Assembly (NCBI RefSeq): GCF_022399565.1 | Contig: NZ_JAJTUT010000002.1 | Location: 1,008,645-1,072,644 of the forward strand | Source: Flavobacterium algicola | Lineage (GTDB): Bacteria; Bacteroidota; Bacteroidia; Flavobacteriales; Flavobacteriaceae | Length of the DNA: 64,000 bases | Direction: 5' to 3' | Part shown: one piece after another, positions 16,738 to 26,290 of the stretch | Layout of the letters: each line of letters starts with the position of its first letter | Position numbering within the stretch: position 1 is the stretch's first letter | The notes under the pieces: generated by a model | The model's input: the letters and a program-made list of their open reading frames with translations, nothing else | Databases searched by the model: none | What the model was told of the DNA's origin: nothing | Made by a program: the position numbers and the translations under genes

Positions 16738-19188
16738 TTATAACTTCTTTGCATTTTTCACATCTTGATCTGTAATAGCAATGGCTAATACTTCGCTCAT
16801 CTCTTTGACAAAATGAAAAGTAAGACCAGCAACGTATTCTGGCTTAATTTCGTCAATGTCATTTTTGTTTTCGTGACATAAGATTATTTCTTTGATGTTA
16901 GCTCTCTTTGCTGCCAATATCTTTTCTTTAATTCCACCTACTGGAAGTACTTTTCCTCTAAGTGTAATTTCACCAGTCATTGCTATGTTTTTCTTTACAC
17001 GTTTCTGCGTAAATAAAGATACCAATGAAGTCAACATCGCAATTCCAGCACTAGGTCCATCTTTTGGCGTTGCTCCTTCTGGCACGTGAAGATGGATATT
17101 ATATTTGGTAACGGTCTCTGGATTTAAACCTAGCAATTCTGCATTCGCTTTAATGTACTCCAAAGCAATTGTAGCAGACTCTTTCATTACGGTACCTAAA
17201 TTACCAGTGATGGTCATCGTTCCTTTACCTGGAGATATTAACGATTCTATAAATAATATATCACCACCAACGCTTGTCCATGCAAGTCCTGTTACAACCC
17301 CTGCAACATCATTCGATTCATATTTATCTCTATCCATGCGAGAAGCTCCTAAAACGGAAATAATATCTGCATCCGTCACTTTTAAGTTGTATTCTTCTTC
17401 CATCGCCACAGATTTTGCGGCATTTCGGATAACTTGTGCTATTTTTGCTTCCAATCCACGTACACCAGACTCACGAGTATATCCTTCGATGATTTTCTCA
17501 AGCTGTTTTTTTCCAATGCTTAATTCCTTCGTCGTCATACCATGCTCTTTCAACTGACGTGGAAAAAGATGTTGTTTGGCAATTTCTACTTTCTCTTCGA
17601 TAGTGTAACCAGACATTTTAATAATTTCCATACGGTCGCGTAACGCAGGCTGAATGGCTGCCATATTATTTGACGTAGCAATAAACATCACTTTTGATAA
17701 ATCATAACCTAGTTCTACAAAATTATCATAGAATGTACTGTTTTGTTCTGGATCTAAAACCTCTAACAAAGCTGAAGAAGGATCTCCTTGATTACTATTG
17801 GATAACTTATCAATCTCATCTAGTACAAAAACCGGATTAGAAGTTCCTGCCTTTTTCAAACTCTGAATGATACGTCCTGGCATAGCACCTACATAGGTTT
17901 TTCTATGTCCGCGTATTTCAGCTTCATCACGTAAGCCACCTAGAGAGATACGAACATATTCTCTACCCAACGCCTCAGCAACTGATCGTCCAATTGAAGT
18001 CTTACCAACTCCCGGAGGTCCTGTTAAACATATAATTGGCGATTTCATATCGTTACGCAACTTTAATACAGCTAAATGCTCTATCATACGTTTCTTGACA
18101 TCTTCCAAACCAAAATGATCTCTGTCTAATATTTTTTGCGCTTTCTTTAAATCAAAATTATCTTTTGAATATACATTCCAAGGTAACTCTAGTAATAATT
18201 CTAGGTAGTTTCTTTGAATTCCAAAATCGGGCGCTTGTGGATTCATACGGCGCATTTTGGAAAGTTCTTTTTCGAAATGTAATTTGGATTTCTCATCCCA
18301 TTTCTTTGTTTTTGACTTTACCAACATTTCATCCATCTCCTCCTCTTGCGAAACGCCACCCAATTCTTCTTGAATGGTTTTCATTTGCTGGTGCAAGAAG
18401 TATTCTCTTTGTTGTTGGTCTAAGTCAAAACGAACTTTAGACTGAATATCGTTTTTAAGTTCCAATTTCTGCAACTCAATATTCATGTACTTCAAAGTTT
18501 CTAATGCTCTGTCCTTTAAATTATTTATAGCCAATAAATCTTGCTTCTCTTTAACCGTTAAATTTAAGTTTGAAGTAACAAAATTGACTAAGAACGATTG
18601 ACTTTCGATATTCTTAATTGCAAAAGTAGCTTCACTAGGAATACTAGGACTCTCTTTTATAATCTGAATTGCCAATTCTTTAATAGAATCTAAAATCGCT
18701 AAAAATTCAGAATTCTTTGCTTTTGGTTTCTTTTCTATTACGTCCTTAATAGTTGCTGTCATATAAGGCTCTTCCGAAATAATTTCTTTAATTTCAAAAC
18801 GCTTTTTACCTTGAATGATAACTGTTGTATTTCCGTCGGGCATTTTTAATACACGAAGAATACGGGCAACAGTTCCTACTTTATGAATGTCTTTTCGTGT
18901 AGGCTCTTCAACATCTTCATCAATTTGAGCTACAACACCAATAATTTTTCCAACCGCATTTGCATCGTCTATCAATTTAATTGATTTATCACGACCAGCC
19001 GTGATAGGAATTACAACACCTGGAAATAAGACCATATTGCGCAATGGAAGAATTGGAATCGTTTCGGGTAATACTTCATTCATCATTTCCTCCTCGTCCT
19101 CGGGAGTTAACAACGGAATTAATTCTGCTTGAGAATCAAGTTCTTGAAGTGACAGATTGTCAATAGTACTTATTTTATGATTTGACAT
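16738..19188 (-). CDS. lon: ATP-dependent protease Lon (LonA)
   Basis: An 816-residue cytoplasmic AAA+ serine protease. Domains: LON N-terminal domain (about 45-240, starting ETIPILPLRNMVLFPG), a coiled-coil segment, an AAA+ module with Walker A GPPGVGKTS and Walker B VFVLDEIDKL, and the C-terminal protease domain. The catalytic dyad is Ser713 (KDGPSAGIAML) and Lys756 (VGGIKEKILAA), with the same 43-residue spacing as in E. coli Lon. Homologues degrade misfolded and regulatory proteins. It has its own -7 box and terminator, upstream of porQ-cmk. No heat-shock operator is recognisable. Confidence 0.96.
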   Translation of the reverse strand: MSNHKISTIDNLSLQELDSQAELIPLLTPEDEEEMMNEVLPETIPILPLRNMVLFPGVVIPITAGRDKSIKLIDDANAVGKIIGVVAQIDEDVEEPTRKDIHKVGTVARILRVLKMPDGNTTVIIQGKKRFEIKEIISEEPYMTATIKDVIEKKPKAKNSEFLAILDSIKELAIQIIKESPSIPSEATFAIKNIESQSFLVNFVTSNLNLTVKEKQDLLAINNLKDRALETLKYMNIELQKLELKNDIQSKVRFDLDQQQREYFLHQQMKTIQEELGGVSQEEEMDEMLVKSKTKKWDEKSKLHFEKELSKMRRMNPQAPDFGIQRNYLELLLELPWNVYSKDNFDLKKAQKILDRDHFGLEDVKKRMIEHLAVLKLRNDMKSPIICLTGPPGVGKTSIGRSVAEALGREYVRISLGGLRDEAEIRGHRKTYVGAMPGRIIQSLKKAGTSNPVFVLDEIDKLSNSNQGDPSSALLEVLDPEQNSTFYDNFVELGYDLSKVMFIATSNNMAAIQPALRDRMEIIKMSGYTIEEKVEIAKQHLFPRQLKEHGMTTKELSIGKKQLEKIIEGYTRESGVRGLEAKIAQVIRNAAKSVAMEEEYNLKVTDADIISVLGASRMDRDKYESNDVAGVVTGLAWTSVGGDILFIESLISPGKGTMTITGNLGTVMKESATIALEYIKANAELLGLNPETVTKYNIHLHVPEGATPKDGPSAGIAMLTSLVSLFTQKRVKKNIAMTGEITLRGKVLPVGGIKEKILAAKRANIKEIILCHENKNDIDEIKPEYVAGLTFHFVKEMSEVLAIAITDQDVKNAKKL

Positions 19189-19235
19189 ATATGTAATTAA
19201 GTCATTTTGTCACCAAATAAATTAATATTCAGAAA

Positions 19236-19243
19236 CAAAGTTA
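19236..19243 (-). promoter_or_regulatory. candidate -7 promoter box of lon (TAACTTTG)
   Basis: An exact TANNTTTG match on the minus strand, 47 bases upstream of the lon ATG. The -33 TTG is not seen at standard spacing. Confidence 0.45.
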
Positions 19244-19373
19244 ATAGATATTGTATTTTATATAGCTGATAATCAAATAGTAATAATATACTAAGATTAA
19301 CTTCATCTAATAAAATCAATCATTATGCCACAAACAAAGTGCTGTCTGCGCTCATAATTTTAAATTGGTAAGT

Positions 19374-20693
19374 TTAGTTGTCGTTTTTTGGGATTCTTTT
19401 GAGCATAATTACTGCAATAATAAAAAAGAATGCAAAAAATACAATCGCTAGTCTAGGACTTCCTGTAACTTGATCAATAAGCCCATAAATTAGCATTCCT
19501 ATTACAATTCCAATTTTCTCAGCAACGTCATAAAAGCTAAAAAAAGAGGCTGTATCTTTCGTCTCAGGCAATAACTTGGAATAAGTTGAACGAGATAACG
19601 ACTGAATTCCGCCCATTACAAGTCCAACTATGGTAGCCATAATATAAAAATGGATAGGTAAAGTAATAAAATAAGAGATAATACAAAACAGTATCCAAAC
19701 ACTATTGATTGCTATTAAAGTGGGGATATTCCCCCATTTTTTAGAAGCTCGAGAGGTTAAGATTGCCCCTAAGACTGCCACTATTTGAATTAATAAAATA
19801 CATATTATCAATCCAATCGTACTTTCCTCTTTAGAAGACCATTGAATTTCTTGTGCTCCAAAATACGTTGCCACAAGCATCACTGTCTGTACCGCCATAC
19901 TGGACACAAAAAAACTTTGTAAATATGCTTTTAGTCGAACGTTTTGCTCTAACAACAACCAAACCTTTTTAAGTTCATTAAAACCGTTAAAAATGATGGC
20001 TTTCGTTACTTTTTGCTTTGTTTGAGTGTTTCCATTTGGTAAATAGAAATAGGAGTATTGACTAAATAGAATCCACCAAACTCCTACCATTACAAATGAA
20101 TAGCGCATTGCTTTCATTGCTGCCTCTCCTTCGGTACCTGTTATACCAAAAAGTGCGGGTTTCATTATCATGGCCAAATTGATAACCAGCAAAATAACAC
20201 TACCTATGTATCCTAAAGAATACCCTTTTGCACTAATCTTATCTTGCTGTTCAGGAAAAGCAATATCTGGCAGATATGAATTGTAGAAAACTAAACTCCC
20301 CCAATACCCTATTAATCCCAAAAAATAAAAGCATAGTCCTATATAAATGTTTTCCAAATCAAACCAGTACAGTCCCATACAAGAGAAAGCGCCCAGGTAA
20401 CAAAAAAACTTCATAAAAGACTTCTTGTTCCCCACATAATCGGCAATTCCAGATAATAATGGAGATATAAAAGAAACTACTAGAAAGGCAGTTGCTGTAA
20501 TAAAACTAATTAAGGCAGTATTTTTTAGATGCAAACCAAAAACATCTATATAGTGATCGTCGTCTGAAAATAATGCTTCATAAAAAATGGGGAAAACTGC
20601 TGATGCAATTGTAAGTGTGTACACAGAATTTGCCCAATCGTAAAATGCCCAAGCATTCAATAACTTTTTATCACCTTTCTTTAAACTAATCAT
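19374..20693 (-). CDS. MFS permease, UMF1/Atg22-like family
   Basis: A 439-residue inner-membrane protein with about twelve hydrophobic segments. The N-terminal motif LLNAWAFYDWANSVYTLTI is typical of the UMF1 branch of the major facilitator superfamily. A second family block is GGIQSLSRSTYSKLLPETKDTASFFSFYDV near residue 360. The substrate is unknown; eukaryotic Atg22 exports amino acids from vacuoles, but that cannot be transferred with confidence. It lies downstream of the M48 protease gene, separated by that gene's terminator, so it probably has its own promoter. Confidence 0.85.
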   Translation of the reverse strand: MISLKKGDKKLLNAWAFYDWANSVYTLTIASAVFPIFYEALFSDDDHYIDVFGLHLKNTALISFITATAFLVVSFISPLLSGIADYVGNKKSFMKFFCYLGAFSCMGLYWFDLENIYIGLCFYFLGLIGYWGSLVFYNSYLPDIAFPEQQDKISAKGYSLGYIGSVILLVINLAMIMKPALFGITGTEGEAAMKAMRYSFVMVGVWWILFSQYSYFYLPNGNTQTKQKVTKAIIFNGFNELKKVWLLLEQNVRLKAYLQSFFVSSMAVQTVMLVATYFGAQEIQWSSKEESTIGLIICILLIQIVAVLGAILTSRASKKWGNIPTLIAINSVWILFCIISYFITLPIHFYIMATIVGLVMGGIQSLSRSTYSKLLPETKDTASFFSFYDVAEKIGIVIGMLIYGLIDQVTGSPRLAIVFFAFFFIIAVIMLKRIPKNDN

Positions 20694-20751
20694 ACCATTA
20701 TTTTTGACGAATTTATTATTTTTTATTTTGTTTCCAACTTAATTACTTAAA

Positions 20752-20781
20752 AAATAAAAAGCCAATTCTTTCGAATTGGCT
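20752..20781 (-). terminator. terminator of the M48 protease gene
   Basis: Arms 20760-20768 and 20773-20781 (AGCCAATTC/GAATTGGCT) with a four-base loop, followed on the minus strand by a T-rich run. Confidence 0.85.
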
Positions 20782-20806
20782 CTCTATAAATTTCATATAT
20801 AACTTA

Positions 20807-21622
20807 TTATTTGAAAGTAACTCCAAATTTAGCTGCTGTTGCTTTCGCTTCTGGAATCATCGCTTTCAAATTAGCGATTCTAGTTGCGTCAGAAGGGTGC
20901 GTACTCATGAATTCTGGTTGAGCAGCTCCACCTGAATTTGCAGACATTCTAGTCCAAAATTCAATAGCTTCTTCTGGGTTATAACCCGCGATAGCCATTA
21001 GAGTCAAACCAATTTTATCTGCTTCTGTCTCATTAGAACGGCTAAATGGCAAAGTAACACCGTATTGAGATCCTAAACCGTATGCAGTATTAAAAGCTTG
21101 TTGCGTAGTAGCACTTTTACCAGATGTAGCAACTGCTACTCCCATACCTACATACTCTTGTATTTGTGATACACTCATACGTTGCGCACCGTGATTGGCT
21201 AAAGCATGTGATACTTCATGTCCCATAACTGTTGCTAGTCCTGGATCATTCTTTGTAATCGGCAAAATTCCAGAATAAACTACAATTTTCCCTCCTGGCA
21301 TACACCAAGCGTTCACATCTGGGCTCTCTACCAATTTATATTCCCAAGCATAACCTTTAAGGTATTCTGTTTGTCCAACAGAAGCAAGGTATTTCTCGGC
21401 AGCAGCCTTAATTTTCATCCCAACTGTTTCTACTTTTTTTGCATCTGTAGTTCCAGAGATTACTTTATTCTCTTGCAAGAATGTACCATATTGCTGAAAA
21501 GATGTTGGAAACAACTCATCATTCGATACAAAATTCAACGTTTTTTTTCCTGTTAACGGATTGGTAGCACATGAACACATCATGCCAATCGCGACTACTC
21601 CTACTAATATATTTTTTTTCAT
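20807..21622 (-). CDS. M48-family zinc metalloprotease lipoprotein
   Basis: A 271-residue periplasm-facing lipoprotein. Its signal ends in MMCSCATNP, with the lipobox Cys near residue 18. The zinc-protease motif HEVSH is at His135-Glu136-His139, and the third ligand lies in SNETEADKIGLTLMAIAGY near residue 195. The family resembles E. coli LoiP/YggG, which helps envelope protein quality control. TNPLTGKKTLNFVSNDELF after the lipobox is typical of this subgroup. Only 35 bases separate it from GH31 upstream, although a -7 box inside that gap suggests an own start. Confidence 0.9.
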   Translation of the reverse strand: MKKNILVGVVAIGMMCSCATNPLTGKKTLNFVSNDELFPTSFQQYGTFLQENKVISGTTDAKKVETVGMKIKAAAEKYLASVGQTEYLKGYAWEYKLVESPDVNAWCMPGGKIVVYSGILPITKNDPGLATVMGHEVSHALANHGAQRMSVSQIQEYVGMGVAVATSGKSATTQQAFNTAYGLGSQYGVTLPFSRSNETEADKIGLTLMAIAGYNPEEAIEFWTRMSANSGGAAQPEFMSTHPSDATRIANLKAMIPEAKATAAKFGVTFK

Positions 21623-21639
21623 CTTTCTTTAATTTTTAA

Positions 21640-21647
21640 CAAAAATA
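21640..21647 (-). promoter_or_regulatory. candidate -7 promoter box of the M48 gene (TATTTTTG)
   Basis: An exact minus-strand TANNTTTG match 17 bases before the M48 ATG, inside the short gap after the GH31 stop. The leader would be very short, and no -33 TTG is seen. Confidence 0.35.
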
Positions 21648-21657
21648 GGAATTTATA

Positions 21658-24057
21658 CTATACTCCCATAATATGAAGTACTCTAAATTCCTTTTCTACT
21701 ATTAAATAATTTTCTAATTCTAATGTTTCCCGATCAAATTCAATGATTTCATTATTGTATTCGATGCTTTTTACTTTAAACGGCAAACCGATAAGGTTTA
21801 TTTTATATTTTGAATAATCTGTATCGTATTTTCCTTCTTTATGTAACTGAATAATTAAATCATTCTTCTTACCTGTCACTTGAAAGGTCAAAAAGCTATA
21901 CCTCCCTTTTTTATAATCATATCCGTCTTGAGCATCTTCATAAACTACTGACTTCTCCACGCCTTCCTTATAATACAAATCCAAAGTGAGTTCATCAAAA
22001 TCGAGCTCTCCTACGTACTGTTGTACAGGATATTTCGGAATCACAGCACCCGCCTTAATAAAGATCGGAATTTCATCAAATTGTGAATCTACCCACTTTT
22101 CTTTTCCGCCCGTTAATAAATTATTTGTCCAATAATTGTACCACTGCCCTCTTGGGATATACATTCTTCTTCCCAATGAATTGGGTTCTAAAATTGGGCA
22201 AATCAAAATTTGGTTACCGAATATAAATTCGTCGTTACGGTAATGGGTTTGAATGTCATCTTGATCGAAGTACACTAAAGGTTTCAACATAGGAATTCCC
22301 TCTTCAATATATTGCCAGAACATCGTGTATAAATAAGGAAGTAATTGGTATCGAAGGTTGATAAACTTTCGAGTAATATCAAGCACTTCTTCATCAAAAG
22401 CCCAAGGTTCTTGATGTCCGTGGTCACCGGATGAGTGCGTTCTACAAAAAGGATGAAAGACACCTAATTGAATCCAACGTGCGAACAATTCTCCAGAAGG
22501 TTGTTCTGCAAATCCACCGATATCTGAACCAGTAAATCCCATTCCTGAAATATTCATGCGTTGCACCTGTATATTAGCAAGCCACAAATGCTCCCAACTT
22601 GCTACATTATCACCCGTCCACGAAGATGTATAGCGTTGCGCTCCCGAGTAAGCAGAGCGAGTGATTACAAAAGGCCTTTTGGGATAAGCAAATTTCTTAA
22701 CACCATGATAAGTCGCTCTAGCCATTTGCGTTCCATAAATATTGTGTGCTTTTCTGTGACTGCAGGGGTTACCGTCGTAATCATGGCGTACATCATCTGG
22801 AAAAGTTTTATTAGGAACAAGCATTACGGCAGGTTCATTCATATCGTTCCAAATTCCTTTAACCCCTATATCCGCTATTAATTCTTTAAAAAGTCCGGCC
22901 CACCATTCTCTTACTTCCGGATTGGTGTAATCTGGGAAATTGCAATCTCCAGGCCATACTTTACCTTTCATATAAGGACCATCAGCCCGTTTGCAAAAAT
23001 AATCTTTGGCCAAGGCCTCTTGGTAAATAGAATATTCTTTATCTACTTTTATCCCTGGATCAATAATAACTATTGTTTTAAAACCGTCTGCCGCTAGTTC
23101 CCCAACCATTCGTTTGGGATCAGGAAAATGATTTTTATCCCAGGTAAAACATCTAAAGCCATCCATATAATCGATATCTAAATAAATAGCGTCACATGGT
23201 ATTTGTAAGGCTCTGAATTTGGCCGTCACCTCCTTAACATTACTCTCTGGATAGTAACTCCATTTACATTGGTGGTAACCTAATGTCCATAATGGTGGTA
23301 ACTCTGGTTTACCCGTCAAATCGGTATATGAAACGACAACGTCTTGCATTTTTGGTCCGTAGATGAAATAGTAATTCATCTCTCCTCCTTCTGCCCAAAA
23401 ACTAGCCACATTTCTACGGTCGTGACAAAAGTCGAAACTCGTTTTAAAAGTATTGTCAAAAAAGATTCCGTATGCTTGCTTGTTCTGCAATCCAATATAA
23501 AATGGAACTACTTTGTAAAGTGGATCTTGGTCTTTTTGAAAAGCGTATTGATCGGTAGCAAAATTCTCCAATCTTTTCCCTTTCAAATTCATTTGAGTTG
23601 CCTTGTCACCTAAGCCGTAAAAACTTTCTCCGTCACGAGATGCTTTACTCATTTTGACTATATTTCCACCAAACTCATAACTTTCTTCCCAGTGAAAACC
23701 TAAATCGTCTTCTAGAATTACTTTTTCATCAATATCCAAAATAGATATTCTAAGATCATCTTTTTGAATGTTGCAAATAACTTTATTCGTTTTTATTTGA
23801 AAAAAAGTAGCATCCTCCTTGACTTCCAAGAAATTGTAACCGTGAGAATGATTCTGATCTATTGCATAAGAGAAATCATTACTAAAATAACCTTTGGTGG
23901 TATATCTAAAGCGTAACATACTATCTCTAAAAATCGTTATTTTAAGAATAACATTATTATCAGTATAAAAATAAACAGAATCTACTTCATGTTCATAGGA
24001 AATAATTTGTGAAGGATATAAATCTCCTTTGTACTCTAGTTCTGTATTGGTAATCAT
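21658..24057 (-). CDS. glycoside hydrolase family 31, probable alpha-glucosidase
   Basis: A 799-residue enzyme. It has an N-terminal beta-sandwich (about 1-220), a (beta/alpha)8 barrel beginning GKPELPPLWTLGYHQCKWSY, and C-terminal beta domains. The catalytic nucleophile is Asp405 in GIWNDMNEPAV and the acid/base is Asp483 in SSWTGDNVASWEHL. HPFCRTHSSGDHGHQEPW completes the substrate pocket. No signal peptide is apparent, so it is probably cytoplasmic and acts on maltose or malto-oligosaccharides from glycogen. It follows the glg cluster on the same strand after 262 bases and carries its own -7 box, so it may be regulated separately. Alpha-xylosidase activity is the main alternative. Confidence 0.88.
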   Translation of the reverse strand: MITNTELEYKGDLYPSQIISYEHEVDSVYFYTDNNVILKITIFRDSMLRFRYTTKGYFSNDFSYAIDQNHSHGYNFLEVKEDATFFQIKTNKVICNIQKDDLRISILDIDEKVILEDDLGFHWEESYEFGGNIVKMSKASRDGESFYGLGDKATQMNLKGKRLENFATDQYAFQKDQDPLYKVVPFYIGLQNKQAYGIFFDNTFKTSFDFCHDRRNVASFWAEGGEMNYYFIYGPKMQDVVVSYTDLTGKPELPPLWTLGYHQCKWSYYPESNVKEVTAKFRALQIPCDAIYLDIDYMDGFRCFTWDKNHFPDPKRMVGELAADGFKTIVIIDPGIKVDKEYSIYQEALAKDYFCKRADGPYMKGKVWPGDCNFPDYTNPEVREWWAGLFKELIADIGVKGIWNDMNEPAVMLVPNKTFPDDVRHDYDGNPCSHRKAHNIYGTQMARATYHGVKKFAYPKRPFVITRSAYSGAQRYTSSWTGDNVASWEHLWLANIQVQRMNISGMGFTGSDIGGFAEQPSGELFARWIQLGVFHPFCRTHSSGDHGHQEPWAFDEEVLDITRKFINLRYQLLPYLYTMFWQYIEEGIPMLKPLVYFDQDDIQTHYRNDEFIFGNQILICPILEPNSLGRRMYIPRGQWYNYWTNNLLTGGKEKWVDSQFDEIPIFIKAGAVIPKYPVQQYVGELDFDELTLDLYYKEGVEKSVVYEDAQDGYDYKKGRYSFLTFQVTGKKNDLIIQLHKEGKYDTDYSKYKINLIGLPFKVKSIEYNNEIIEFDRETLELENYLIVEKEFRVLHIMGV

Positions 24058-24089
24058 GTTTTAACTTTTTTGAAATACTTTATAAGGTT

Positions 24090-24097
24090 CAAATTTA
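24090..24097 (-). promoter_or_regulatory. candidate -7 promoter box of the GH31 gene (TAAATTTG)
   Basis: An exact minus-strand TANNTTTG match 32 bases upstream of the GH31 ATG, in the 262-base gap after glgB. The -33 TTG is not seen at standard spacing. Confidence 0.45.
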
Positions 24098-24319
24098 CAA
24101 TAAATTTGACGCATCCTACTTTATGACAATATTATAGCGGTGTAACTGACACGTTTGATAGTATTAAAAACAAAAATACCATATCACTTTTTATTTTCGA
24201 AAATAAATCGTGATATGATAGTTTGGTACTATTACAATCTTAACTGGCGTTAAAATTAATATATTATTTATGTAACTCGCTTGTAACTTTCGAAACAATT
24301 GAAAATAAGGTATACTCTT

Positions 24320-26227
24320 TTAAACAATTTTAAAAGCCATTATTCCCAGTGGCGGTAATGTCAACTCAACTGAGTAATCTCTGCCATCATAAGGAGATCC
24401 ATCTATAATAATATGGTCTGGGCTTATTACGCCGCTTCCACCGTAAATAACATCGTCACTATTAAAAATTTCTTTCAATTTCCCTTTTTTCGGTAGACCG
24501 ATTCGGTAATTTTCTCTTACTACTTGTGTAAAATTACAAACTACGATAACATTGTCCTTGGCGTCATTACCTTTTCTAATAAAAGACATAACTGCATTTT
24601 GATGATCGGAATAATTGATCCATTCAAAACCATCCGCACTAAATTGCTTCTCATGTAAGGCAGGCTCTGATCTATAAAGGCCGTTTAAATCGGTAATTAC
24701 TTTCTTAATTCCTTCATGTAAAGGATATTGTAGCAGATGCCAATCTAAACTTTCTTGAAAATTCCATTCTCCGCTTTGTCCAAATTCGCAACCCATAAAC
24801 AGTAATTTTGTCCCTGGATGTGTAAACATATATCCGTACAACAATCTTAAATTGGCAAATTTTTGCCATTCGTCACCTGGCATTCTACCTGCAATCGAAT
24901 GCTTACCGTATACAACCTCATCATGAGATAATGGCAACATAAAGTTTTCTGTAAAAGCATAGGTCATAGAAAATGTCATCTCATTTTGATGATACTTTCT
25001 ATATACTGTATCTTTTTGAAAGTATTCTAGTGTATCATGCATCCAACCCATCATCCATTTCATTCCGAATCCTAATCCACCCATTGAAGTTGGTCTAGAT
25101 ACCATTGGGAAAGAAGTGCTTTCTTCTGCGATGGTTTGAACACCTTCAAACATAGAGTAAACGGCTTCATTAAATTCTTTTAGGAAACTGATGGTGTCTA
25201 GGTTTTCTCTTCCACCAAATTCATTTGGCTCCCATTCTCCTTCTTCTCTCGAATAGTCCAAGTATAGCATTGATGCAACTGCATCGACACGCAGACTATC
25301 TACATGATAATGTTGCAACCAGAAAATGGCATTGCTAATTAAGAAAGAGCGCACTTCATTACGTCCGTAATTAAAGACCAAACTTTTCCAATCTGGATGG
25401 TATCCTTTTCTGCGATCAGGATGCTCGTACAAATTAGAACCGTCAAAGAATCCTAAGCCGTGTGCATCATCAGGAAAATGAGAAGGAACCCAATCAAGAA
25501 TAACTCCAATTCCGGCTTGGTGTAATTTGTCTACCAAAACCATGAATTCTTGCGGGTTTCCAAAACGAGAAGTCGGCGCAAAATAACCTACCAACTGATA
25601 TCCCCAAGATGGATCATAAGGATATTCCATCACTGGCATGAACTCAACATGCGTAAATCCAGTTTCCTTTACATAATTGACTAAGTCCTCTGCAAATTCG
25701 AGGTAGGTCAAAAACCTATTTTCTTCACCATGACGCTTCCATGAACCCAAATGCACTTCGTAAACAGAAAATGGTTTGTCTAGGCTATTGTGTTCTTTTC
25801 TGGTTTTCATCCATTTGGAATCATCCCATTTATAATCCAAGTCCCAAACTACAGAGGCAGTATGTGGCGGTTTCTCGCAGTAAAAAGCAAAAGGATCTGC
25901 TTTTTCTGTTATTATGCCACCATTGTCTGACTGAATTTTATATTTATAAACGGTACCTTTTTCAATATTAGGAATAAAACCTTCCCATATTCCACTAGAA
26001 TCCCAACGCACTTCAAGTTGATGCTCTCCTTGAATCCAGTAATTAAAATCACCAACAACCGAAACTGTGCGTGCGGTAGGAGCCCAAACAGCGAAATATA
26101 CTCCCTTAACGCCATCTACTTCAATAAGGTGAGCACCTAATTTTTCATATAATTTGAAATGCTTTCCAGCTTTGAACAAATCAATGTCAAAATCGGTAAA
26201 AAGAGTATGCGTTTGTACTTTATTCAT
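24320..26227 (-). CDS. glgB: 1,4-alpha-glucan branching enzyme GlgB
   Basis: A 635-residue GH13 enzyme that introduces alpha-1,6 branches in glycogen. A CBM48 domain occupies about residues 30-120 (YFAVWAPTARTVSVVGDFNYW). The barrel has the nucleophile Asp315 (SLRVDAVASMLYLDYSR), the acid/base Glu368 (TIAEESTS) and the conserved LPLSHDEVVYGKHS. The 53-residue spacing between the two acids equals that in E. coli GlgB. It is shorter than the E. coli enzyme (728 aa) because it lacks the extra N-terminal module. It follows glgE by about 63 bases and is the last gene of the glgA-glgC-glgE-glgB run. Confidence 0.95.
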   Translation of the reverse strand: MNKVQTHTLFTDFDIDLFKAGKHFKLYEKLGAHLIEVDGVKGVYFAVWAPTARTVSVVGDFNYWIQGEHQLEVRWDSSGIWEGFIPNIEKGTVYKYKIQSDNGGIITEKADPFAFYCEKPPHTASVVWDLDYKWDDSKWMKTRKEHNSLDKPFSVYEVHLGSWKRHGEENRFLTYLEFAEDLVNYVKETGFTHVEFMPVMEYPYDPSWGYQLVGYFAPTSRFGNPQEFMVLVDKLHQAGIGVILDWVPSHFPDDAHGLGFFDGSNLYEHPDRRKGYHPDWKSLVFNYGRNEVRSFLISNAIFWLQHYHVDSLRVDAVASMLYLDYSREEGEWEPNEFGGRENLDTISFLKEFNEAVYSMFEGVQTIAEESTSFPMVSRPTSMGGLGFGMKWMMGWMHDTLEYFQKDTVYRKYHQNEMTFSMTYAFTENFMLPLSHDEVVYGKHSIAGRMPGDEWQKFANLRLLYGYMFTHPGTKLLFMGCEFGQSGEWNFQESLDWHLLQYPLHEGIKKVITDLNGLYRSEPALHEKQFSADGFEWINYSDHQNAVMSFIRKGNDAKDNVIVVCNFTQVVRENYRIGLPKKGKLKEIFNSDDVIYGGSGVISPDHIIIDGSPYDGRDYSVELTLPPLGIMAFKIV

Positions 26228-26290
26228 TTTGTGGTTTGTTTTTCTTAAAATTTATTGCTCTAAACAATATTGTGGTTATTAATAGTATTT